Position numbers and translations under genes: made by a program. Positions 55,767 to 64,000 of a DNA stretch of 64,000 nucleotides are shown piece after piece (positions within the stretch are counted from its first letter, which is position 1; each line of letters begins with the position of its first letter). Below the pieces are notes generated by a model. The model did not search any database and was not told the DNA's origin. It worked only from the letters and a program-made list of their open reading frames with translations. Source of the stretch: Cordilura impudica (taxonomy: Eukaryota; Arthropoda; Insecta; Diptera; Scathophagidae); NCBI GenBank assembly GCA_963682025.1, contig OY821518.1, positions 12,276,600 through 12,340,599 of the forward strand, written 5' to 3'.

Positions 55767-56751
55767 TACTTATATTAGTTAGTTAATAAAAATTTATATA
55801 ATTATTTGTTTGTATTATTTTTTCACACCATTATACATATATGTACATATATCGTTTAGCAAAACAATAGCTGCTGTTTCGCTTAAACGATAAAGTTACC
55901 TAAAACGCTGCTCCGGTACTTGAAATGGGTCAGTTGCATCTCTCAACTTCCTTCGATGAATTCGCAACATGATTCGCCGATCGTATTTATTATATCAATT
56001 GTAATTATTATATTAATTGTTTTATTTATTATTTTTGTTATTTTTATTTGTTTATGCATTTTTTTATTTGTTTATGTTTTTAGTTGAAAAATTCCGACAA
56101 AAACGTAATCAGTATTACTTTTTTTTCACAATGCATGCAGAAACACATTATATTCACAATTCGAGAAACAATGAAAATTTTGTTTCATGTTTTATGTGAA
56201 AAATTTTTCGTTTCGTGATATACAGAAACGCACTGCAGGAAGGCAAAAAAAAATACGTAACAAATGTTGTTTTATAAATTTTAATTCTGTAAATCTAAAA
56301 ATTCAGTGCAATCGAACAAAAAAGCGAATTATTTGTATATGCTAGTTAAGATTGGTACAAATTGTGGCCTAAGTCAACCTAGACCGATTATCACTTTTTT
56401 CCGGCTCCCACTCAAGTGTTAAACTACCAATAAAAAATTTGAATACGAATATATAAATAAGAAAGATAAACACAACTTCTGAGCTTGATGTAGTACTTGT
56501 TATAGAATTCTTGTTATTCTTCTTCCAACTTTTTTAAAATTCTTTTTAAGAAAAAAGTAAGCATTTTGCATCTGTTGAAAATTTATTTTTTAGCTTTTAT
56601 GAATATTGCTTCAGCAATCAGTTTGTTGTTGTTTCATTTTGTGTATATAGAAAATTTAAAAAAATATTAAATTTAAAAAATATTAATAAATAATAAATAA
56701 AATAAACCAGTAAAGAAAAATAAAAAATGTTGTCCAACTTAGGATTAGAAC
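55767..56751. other. AT-rich DNA, no recognised gene
   Basis: A 60-codon Phe/Leu-rich frame at 56017-56199 is probably chance. No repeats were recognised. Confidence 0.5.
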
Positions 56752-57427
56752 CGGGGCACAGTGGACCATTTGACGAGAAGGCGGTCAAAAATCTATAACT
56801 TTTGATTGGACTGGAATTTTGATATGCTGTTTTTTTTGTTTGGTAGGTGAGACTTTAGCCTTTCAGTTTTGCTATAAAACGTAATTCTCGACCGAAAATA
56901 AAAAAAGTTACGGAGGGTTTAAAATACATTTTCATTTGTAGTTGAATTTTAGTACAAAAGTGAAGTGTTAAAAGGTAAAAAAAAGCTTTTTTTTAATATA
57001 ATGTCTTATTTTTTCAGTTAATTTTACAACTAATACATTTTAACAATTTTTTAAGTTAATTTTTTCAGAAAATGTCAAACTTTGGCCCCCGTAAACTTTT
57101 TAGTCCTAATGTGCACAAGGGCCAAAGGTTGTTTTTTTTTTGAAAGATCCCGAGTTAAAATATAATTTATTAAACAGCGAACGTAAAAGTTACCTTATAT
57201 TGGTTCAAGATAGAGAAGTTTCAATGAAAAACTTGTATGTTTTTGCTTTAATTAAATTTTTTTATTGTCTTTTTAAATATTTCTGTATCAATTTTTATGG
57301 TAAATTTATGAAATATATCAATTTTTATTGTAAATTTACAAAATATATAAATTTTTAAATCAAGAAAATTTTTAAACTATATAAAAAAAAGTGTAACTTA
57401 TTGTTAGTGTAATGAATGTACTTTAAA

Positions 57428-58012
57428 TCAACCAATTTTAGTAAAAATTTCTTCTAAATAGCCTTGATTTTCATCTTCTAGAAGTTGTTTAGCTTCTTCG
57501 TCTAATTGAATAGAGTTAGTTTTCCATTTTTGACGAACGTTGGACATATATGGATCTGAAGTGCACAACAAAATAGTGATAAGGTCTTCATTAGTACAAC
57601 ATCTGGACATTTTCCTTGTGTTGTGCTCGCGAAAGAATCTGTAGTCTTTGTTCCTTTTTTCTTGCGCTTCTTCAGATAGATCTCCTATTGGTAGCATATT
57701 GTTTTGAATTATTTGTTCCCCATGGTACAAAATTTTATGAACTATGGATGGCATATATCTCCAAGAGTATTTCTTATTATAAAGTATAGCTGTTTTATTG
57801 GCGTACTTTCCAAATTTTTTTGCATTTATCTTTCTGCTGCATGCTAGAACTTGTAATATAATTTTGAATCGTCTTATTAATTCATGATCTACACCTGTGA
57901 TAGATGCTGCAGTTTCCGGATCGAAAAAAAATCTCCTTGCAGTATTTCCATCATTTGTGTTTCCTTCCCCTTGTTTTGGTTGGTCGATTACGAGGCCTAG
58001 CTGTAGATATTT
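57428..58012 (-). pseudogene. Transib transposase, C-terminal ~194 residues
   Basis: The minus-strand frame is open from 58012 to the stop at 57428; the ATG at 57754 is internal and the true start is lost upstream. It reads NTNDGNTARRFFFDPETA, GVDHELIRRFKIILQVLA, YMPSIVHKILYHGEQII, then PIGDLSEEAQEKRNKDYRFF and TRKMSRCCTNEDLITILL. These blocks follow the order of the RAG1 core C-terminus: a GNxARxxx block, HKxLxHxxxII, and a (S)E-x-x-x-E-x-x-NK segment where the glutamate in QEKRNK aligns with the catalytic Glu of RAG1. The two catalytic aspartates would lie N-terminal and are absent. Transib transposase normally has about 650-700 residues, so roughly 70% is missing. Assignment rests on motif recall and on the matching Transib ends around it. 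Confidence 0.85.
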
Positions 58013-58367
58013 TTATTGAATTTGTTTTTTTTTTTGCTTTCTTTTTTCTTCATTTTCCCACCCACACCCTAACCCCTTTTAAAAGGTGAAGCATACCTAC
58101 TCATATCTTAAAGGGCTATGTCGCAATAGTTTTTTTTTACCATTTACCTGTTATTTAAATTGTTTCCCATTTTGTCAGGTATTTAAACTATATAACTCTA
58201 ATTCAGACTATTAATGTTTTTGAAAGATACCTATGTAAATGTACCTGTAACAATTAAGCGCATTATATCTCAACCCTTTTTTATAAGTATATAACTCCTG
58301 ACAACTCTACCGGCACGCAAAAAAATACACCGCGTTGCACCTGTACGAGCAACTTTTGTATTAAGAA

Positions 58368-58513
58368 CACTCAGACGGACGGACGGACATCGTTTAATCG
58401 ACTCAGGAAGTGTTTTTGAGTCGATCCGTATAATAAAAGATGGATAAAGGTCCAATATTTTTGGCAGTTACAAACATCACCTCAAACTTAATATATCCTA
58501 ACCATATAGTGGA
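58368..58513 (-). mobile_element. Family C fragment (copy 9) inside Transib
   Basis: It carries TCAGACGGACGGACGGACAT, CGATCCGTATAATAAAAGAT and AACCATATAGTGG, that is, only the microsatellite side of the family. Its left and right neighbours share the 13-mer CAACTTTTGTATT (58350-58362 and 58514-58526). Confidence 0.8.
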
Positions 58514-59179
58514 CAACTTTTGTATTCATAAATTTTGCAGAAAATATCTAACCTTGGATCAGAAAAATTGTTCTGGTGGACACGGGCGGAAACTGGCGGG
58601 TGCATAATGGGGTATAGAAGTATAGGGGAGGGTTCGGACTATAGAAGGGTGCAAGATTTTTTCTGACTGCTTTAGAGTGGCAGGAGTTATGCTCTATTAC
58701 GTAGGAGTTTTTTGGAAAATTTGGACCTTTTTTTTTAATTTCGGAATTGCTCAGTGATTCTTCGTTTTTAACATTAATAGTATGGAAGGCACAAAATTAT
58801 ACAAAATTTATTTTACTTCAAAATCTTTTAAATCGAAAAAGTTACAGTCATTCAAAAATAAAAATTTACAAAGAAATTTTTAATTTTAGCAAAATACTGA
58901 GAAAGCCCATTTTCAAAGACCCTGTTCGCTGTGATATAGTTGAGACAGAGTCGCAATTTTTTGGCTCCCGAGGTTTACTAGTATTTACTTTCAAATGAAT
59001 AACATAACTTTAGAATCGGTAACAAAAAAAAAATGATTTTTGGCCGCCTTCTCAAAATATGGTCCACTGTGCGGGGTATGCTACATGAAGAGCTAGCATA
59101 TAAAAACTGCAGATGACCTTGTGAAAAAGGAATTTAAAATAAATTTTTTATAACAACATTATTTACATACCTAGTTCAA

Positions 59180-59480
59180 TTTTTATGCCCTCCACACCAC
59201 TGTTCAGATGGCAAGTTTGTCAATCCATTTGTAACCCGTCGAAATAAATTCCGAAGATCTCATAAACTACATATATTCTTGATACATATAAAAGGATAAC
59301 CCGATCCGTCTGTCTGTCTGTCTCTAAAAAACATTTTGCTGCCCGTAATAGGTAGAGTTGGCCACACTAATTAGGCTAAAAATGTTCGTCATAATCTGCA
59401 GCCATTTGGTATTGCATTTCGCTGCTCTAGACCAAACAAGCGAGACCAAACAAGCGATAAAATTTCATATAACAATCTTA
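59180..59480 (+). mobile_element. INE-1-like (family D) element, copy 5
   Basis: It starts TTTATGCCCTCCACACCACT, with CATAAACTACATATATTCTT, GATACATATAAAAGGATAAC and CCGTCTGTCTGTCTGTC. The right edge is unclear. Confidence 0.6.
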
Positions 59481-59976
59481 CTTGTTACTTGTTAATGGTA
59501 GATACGTTCCAGAAAAAAACTTTGTAAAATAAGACATGAAGTACATAGAAAAACCTGTAAAAAATAGTTAAAATAAAATGATTCATACAAAAAAAAACTA
59601 TTATGATTTTTATATAAAAACAAAAGGCAATTGAAATCTTAAAGTAAAAGTAACATAAATACAAATTTATCATAGTGCAGGATCTGAAAACCCGTAAAAA
59701 AACTATATAAATTGATAAACAATTCTTAAAATAAATTAAAAATCTTCATAAACAAAAAACTATTTTATAAATAACAGATAGAAAAAAATTCTAAAGGATT
59801 ACGCTTAATAAAAATATTTTTCTTTAAAATTTAAATCAATTAGCTTTTTAATCGCGCTATATCGAATGAAATCGTGTAAAAACGGAATCATATCTTTTCT
59901 AGGCCATGTTAAATCGAAACTGTGTAAAAAAAACCTTGAAAAACAGAATTGGGAGTATTAATATTTTCGAATGTTA
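59481..59976. other. AT-rich DNA, no recognised feature
   Basis: No gene or repeat was recognised; a 62-codon hydrophobic minus-strand frame (59485-59673) looks like chance. Confidence 0.5.
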
Positions 59977-60027
59977 CTAATGCCGGTCATACACTAGACA
60001 AGTTCAGTGCTCAAGTCTAGCACTGTA

Positions 60028-60140
60028 CAGTGCGTTTGTGTAACGCCGGGGGTGTTTGCACAGTTAAACTGAGCAAAAATATCAAAATCGTTTTGGTTTT
60101 GAACTGAGCAAACACCCCCATACATTATACAAACGCACTG
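60028..60140. repeat. Large imperfect palindrome
   Basis: The left arm CAGTGCGTTTGTGTAACGCC then GGGGGTGTTTGC pairs with the right arm GCAAACACCCCC then ATACAAACGCACTG. An inner stem is formed by ACTGAGCAAAAATATCAAAA and its partner TTTTGGTTTTGAACTGAG. The hairpin could extend over ~110 nt. Confidence 0.8.
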
Positions 60141-60840
60141 GTCCTTAAAAGTGAAAATGCGATTTTGGTGAGTGTTGAGGACCAGCTTTTTTCTTCTCTA
60201 TATAAAACTAATAACTGTGAAGATTGGGGAGAATCGGATAAAGAAAAGTCGCGCCGGAAATCAATTGAAAATTTCAAGTGTCTTTTTATGAGAAAAATAT
60301 GACTTTTAAAATTTTACAGTTTAATTTTTTCGAGAAATTGTTACATGAATCGATTTTAGTATTAAATTATCTTTTCAAAAACCTATATAACTTCCAAATT
60401 GAACAAAAAATCGCCAAGAAATAGCAAATGCCCCAGACCAGTTTTGTGCCAAGAAAACACTAGGTCATGAAATATAAGGGCACTTTTTTCAACTTTGACA
60501 AATTGATTAAAGCCATCATTTCTTTTGGTCTCTATACTTATAAGTACTCAAATGTGAGATAATTTTTTATCTCCACGTTGATAACCTAATGCGCAATGAG
60601 ACCGAAAATGGTAAAATTTTTGATAAAATTTTTAAAACTATTTTTTCAAGTTTTAAAAAACAAACTTTTAAAAAATGGATCTGGCACTATAAGGTTTTGT
60701 TAAATACATGTTCGAGATCAACTGTGTGAATTTCTAGGTAAATCCCTCTCTGGCATTTTTTTAACAAGGATTGCTTTTTGCGGATTTCAAGAAAAATTAG
60801 ATTTTTTTGAAATATTCAGTAAATGTGCTCTTTATAAATA

Positions 60841-62589
60841 GGTTAGGTTAGGTTATGTTGAAAAAGAGGAGCCATGTACATACACAGCTCATATCGATTT
60901 TACCCGGATATACACTTAAGCCAGAAAGTCGGCTTGTTGTGCGCTCTAGTTCCTCGTGCTCATCCGGTAATCTACTCCTTATTTAACTTAGGAATTCGGT
61001 CTCGATAGCAAATCTCCTGAGTGCTTTCCAGCGTATCCCCCTAAGAGCCGCTAGGCCTGGTATGATGTCGTTGGATAAATATCTGACCCTTGTTCCGGCA
61101 AATGCAGGACAGTAACAAAGGTAGTTTTCTAGGGTCTCGTCATTCTCTCCACCAGCTCTGCATGCGGCCGATTCTGCCCATCCTATACGGTATAGATGAG
61201 CCCTCAGTTCAGAGTGTCCAGTGAGGATGCCATTTAGACTAAGGATTTCCTTAGTCCTCGAAGTGTTTGGAGAGCCCCATAGTATTTTCGTAGCCTTACC
61301 CACGTCAGTTTCCTCCCAAATTGAAGTATGTGAACTGGTTGCCCACTCCGATAGTTTCAATTTGAGAGCCTGGAAAGGTATTGGGTTTTCTAAATTGACT
61401 CCCTCCAGGAAAGAACCCTTCCTGGCCAGTTCGCCTGCAATCTCGTTTCCCATTACACCAATGTATCCTGGGATCCAAATGATTTCAAGTCTACTCTTGT
61501 AGTGAAGTTTGCAATTTCTTCCTTACATCTGAGGACAGTCCTTGATTTAGTTTTGTCCGAGGATATCGCCCTGATAGCCGCTTGACTGTCCAAAAATATT
61601 TTCATGTCTCCGTGGCTTGGGATTGCCCGTGCGTAAATAGATCTTATGTATTCCGTTATCGCGACCACTTCGGCCTTTGGAACGGTCTTCATCATAGAAA
61701 CCCATGCCAGTCCTACCATTCAAACTAGATCCGTCTGTGTAGTAGTGTGACCCTGGAAGGTTTTTTAGAATATTTCCGTTCAACCAGCTTTCCCTGTCAG
61801 GTATCCTTATACTGCTGGGTGTGTTTGTCGACACTTCCGCGATTCTATCACAGCTAGAATCCACTGTGTTGAATTCCGGTACCTGGTATAATATTGTTTT
61901 GTGTCTGGTCATATGGTCGGTGATGTATTCCCCTGTTACACTTAGTCGTAACATGGCCAGAGCTGCCTCATATTTAATTCTTATCTCGATCGGGTGTATA
62001 GATAGAATCGTCTCTAAAGCCCTCGTAGATGTAGTCCGTATTGCACCGCTGATTCCTATGCAGCAGAGGCGTTGTATCTTTTGGAATGGTTTAATATAGC
62101 ATTTCCTATTCATTGATGTCCATATGACTACGGATGCATAAGTTAGAATTGGTATAACGACGCTTGTGTATAGCCAATACGTCATCCTGTGTTTAAACCC
62201 AATTTTGAACTTATAGCTCTTCTGTAAATGGCCCATATCCGGTGAGCTTTCGCGACTCTGCTCTCAATATGGTCCTTCCAAGTGAGCTTTTTGTCGAGAA
62301 TCACCCCAAGGTATTTCACCGCTTGTGTGATTCTAATCGTTTTGCCCTGGAAGCGGGGTTCATCGAATTCGACTATTTTCGTCTTCCTAGTAAAGAGGCA
62401 TATTTCAGTCTTTTCCGGGTTCACATTCAATCCCCTCGGTTGTGCCCCTTATTGGCTACAATCCTTAGAAGACTGTTTATAGTGGCCGCCCAGAGAAGGG
62501 GGATAAATTTTCCCTTGAGGTGTCTCACAACAAACCTCGTCTCTTATTTTAATGCCACCAACTTATCCATCGCAACTTATCCATCCCTC
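60841..62589 (-). mobile_element. 5'-truncated non-LTR retrotransposon
   Basis: A 9-bp target duplication TTATAAATA lies at 60832-60840 and 62590-62598. On the minus strand the insertion runs from a truncated reverse-transcriptase end to an RNase H and zinc-knuckle-like C-terminus, and it closes with a tail of AACCT units (plus strand GGTTAGGTTAGGTTA at 60841). It sits inside element G. Truncation at the 5' end and a simple-repeat 3' tail are normal for target-primed insertion. Confidence 0.88.
60983..62560 (-). pseudogene. Non-LTR ORF2 C-terminal half: RT thumb, RNase H, Cys/His segment
   Basis: The chain of minus-strand frames reads NVNPEKTEICLFTRKTK and AVKYLGVILDKKLTWKDHI (end of the RT domain). 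After a frameshift near 62200 come YWLYTSVVIPILTYASVV and YYTDGSSLNGRTGMGFY (first RNase H motif). After another near 61690 come AEVVAITEYIRSIYARAI and MKIFLDSQAAIRAIS (RNase H Glu and Asp motifs). A third shift near 61480 leads into GNEIAGELARKGS. The C-terminus has LTGHSELRAHLYRIG and CRAGGENDETLENYLCYCPA, the usual Cys/His motif with some residues changed. An RNase H places it among I/R1/LOA-like clades rather than jockey or CR1. The YADD catalytic box is missing with the 5' truncation. Confidence 0.87.
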
Positions 62590-62949
62590 TTATAAATACT
62601 TTGCATCAAAAATTAATCAGTTATCTACTTTTAAATGATATATTTTATCTTAATAGCCTAGGCTTTCGGAAAACAATAATATGACCCCATTAACCCTTTC
62701 AGGCTTGGGGTCACATATGCCCTCAAACTAATAAAGGACAATTTATTGAAAAAAGTAAAATATTTTATAAGTACTTTTGAATTTTTAGATGTGACGCTCA
62801 AACTACAATAACTAAATGTGCAAATATTCCAGGTTAAATTGGAATAAATCGAACAACTCATTGCTTGCCGAGGCCAAACTTTGAATTTTGGCACAGTGTA
62901 TAGTGATAGACTTGATTACCGAACTTGCGTAGTGTATGGCCGGCATTAG

Positions 62950-63350
62950 AAGAATAAAAGCCGGCACATATTGACATTTGGTAAGCAATAATAAAATTGT
63001 TCGAGTTTTTTTTGCTGGGTATTTAAATCTTTATCTATTGCATTAAATTCTAAGTGTCCCATACATGGAAAAGTTTAAATAAAAATGTATTTGTTGAAAA
63101 GTAATTTTATTGAACTAAAGACTTATTTCAACAAAATAGCTGTTATGGCTGTTTGATAATAGCATGTGGAAATTCAACAAATAAATTTCAGCAAATACTA
63201 AAGCATTTATAAATTCATAAGTAAATACTCAAAAGTTTTTATTTACATGACATAAAATTCAAATTGCACTTCTAAAATATTCTCATCAATAATGATATTG
63301 ACGACTGTTTAAAAATTAATAAATTTAAAAGAAAAACAATACTGCTATAA
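62950..63350. other. AT-rich DNA, no recognised feature
   Basis: Nothing recognised between element G and the last family C copy. Confidence 0.5.
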
Positions 63351-64000
63351 AAACAAGAAAGAAAATTATAGTCGTTCTAGACCGACTATGCGATAGCCTA
63401 TACCATGAGTTTAGAGAAATGGTCTTAGGTCCAACTAATTGGGTATAGAAAATAAGCATAAACGAAATCTGAGTGGATTTTGTATTAATTTTTTTGCCTG
63501 CAGTTCTGAAAAAGTTTATATGGGATGCTATATTTATAATGGGGACTAGGTTGTAAAATGGACCGATCCACCAGTCACTTATTTTTTCCAAAAACATATT
63601 TAAACCAAATTTGAGAATAATCTTTGCAATATTTTTGTTTTTTGATAGATTTAAGTGAAGATCGGGAAGCAGCTTTATATGGGGACTAAGACTAAGAATT
63701 GTCCTACAGGGTTTATTTTTGGACTACTTATTAACGGATATAATAAACGCACATAAATCCAATTTGACCGAATTCTATATGATAATTTGGATCTTATGGC
63801 GATTTGAGTCAATCCCATAGGAGCACTTGTATGGCGACTAATTCTGGACATGCACCAATTTTCTCCAATTTCAATAGCGTTTGTTCTATAGCTGATAGAA
63901 GTTTATAGTCCAAATTTGATTACAATTTTTACATGGACACATAGACGGACGTACAGATGGACATCGCTAAATCGACTCAGCATGTTATACGATTTCACCA
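63351..64000 (-). mobile_element. Family C repeat, copy 10, cut by the window end
   Basis: It starts ACAAGAAAGAAAATTATAGT and CGTTCTAGACCGACTATG (palindrome with one arm mutated), then follows the family body (GTTTATATGGGATGCTATAT, AAGTGAAGATCGGGAAGCAG). It reaches the GACGGACGTACAGATGGACA core at ~63945 and runs off the window. Confidence 0.85.

Larger units (their letters stand above)
56757..59071 (-). mobile_element. Transib transposon (RAG1-related), non-autonomous
   Basis: Both ends start CACAGTGGACCAT and match at 32 of 37 positions (56757-56793 and 59035-59071). After the heptamer CACAGTG comes a 23-base spacer and then AAAAATC at both ends, the layout of a V(D)J 23-type recombination signal, as known for Transib. 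A perfect 5-bp target duplication CGGGG flanks the element (56752-56756 and 59072-59076). The interior carries a transposase C-terminal fragment and a small insertion of family C. Most of the transposase gene is missing. Confidence 0.92.
59977..62949. mobile_element. Inverted-repeat element G carrying a non-LTR insertion
   Basis: The left end CTAATGCCGGTCATACACTA (then GACAAGTTCAGTGCTCAAGT) is mirrored at the right end, which on the complement reads CTAATGCCGGCCATACACTA and then CGCAAGTTCGGTAATCAAGT. Similarity extends for about 55 bp. About 1.2 kb of element remains once the nested retrotransposon is removed. It contains a strong internal palindrome (60028-60140) and no transposase that I recognise. 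A minus-strand frame at 62658-62894 shows no domain. Superfamily not assigned. Confidence 0.75.

Noticed and set aside
60841..60856. Interstitial telomere (TTAGG)n
   Set aside because: Only three units, and they lie exactly at the 3' end of a non-LTR insertion with its target duplication, so they are best read as the element's tail.

Overview
This window looks like a gene-poor, transposon-dense stretch of a nuclear genome from a higher fly (Diptera). The evidence is three identical eukaryotic tRNA-Val(AAC) genes with internal pol III promoters, very AT-rich DNA, repeats resembling the INE-1/DINE-1 elements of flies (CCGTCTGTCC core, 'TTGATCCTTATAACAAG' segment), and a fly-like mixture of mariner, Tc1, Transib, Helitron and non-LTR remains. 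A calyptrate fly such as a blow fly is plausible, but the sequence alone does not fix the species. I found no convincing host protein-coding gene.

Layout. 1-2960: a small Helitron (1222-1625) and a 155-bp direct repeat. 2963-5594: tRNA-Val cluster (two minus copies, one plus) broken up by a Helitron and an apparently complete DD41D mariner with an open transposase frame. 5600-10502: palindromic-end repeat C, two INE-1-like elements with nested Helitrons, a foldback element, and a Helitron carrying a broken helicase fragment. 11029-12661: a full-length Tc1 element with perfect ends and a wrecked transposase. 15412-17406: an element with ~360-450 bp terminal inverted repeats around a broken zinc-finger-like ORF. 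18413-19759: repeat C carrying a Harbinger-like MITE. 20455-22010 and 30259-31440: two copies of a repeat with a ~1 kb heptanucleotide array. 23060-28317: mariner fragment, Helitrons and C repeats nested in each other. 32715-33904: an inverted-repeat element. 34923-37330: INE-1-like and Helitron copies. 39312-41686: a RING-finger ORF between ~295 bp GC-richer inverted repeats, followed by a 113-bp tandem array. 42714-46865: Helitrons nested in Helitrons and degenerate 300-bp repeats. 48793-50456: a dead mariner split by Helitrons. 52490-53396: an inverted-repeat element. 54622-55170: a zeste/MSANT-like pseudogene. 56757-59071: a Transib element (RAG1-related) with CACAGTG ends and a perfect 5-bp target duplication. 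59977-62949: an inverted-repeat element carrying a 5'-truncated non-LTR retrotransposon.

How the pieces relate. Three dispersed families dominate: a ~350-373 bp non-autonomous Helitron (family A, about 17 copies), a ~0.7-0.8 kb repeat with a 24-bp perfect palindrome at one end (family C, ten copies), and INE-1-like elements (family D, five copies). The nesting gives relative ages: C and D are repeatedly interrupted by A, one A copy is interrupted by the larger Helitron B, and a mariner is interrupted by two A copies. The only open reading frames with recognisable protein content are the DD41D transposase, a RING protein lacking one zinc ligand, and fragments of transposases, helicase and reverse transcriptase.
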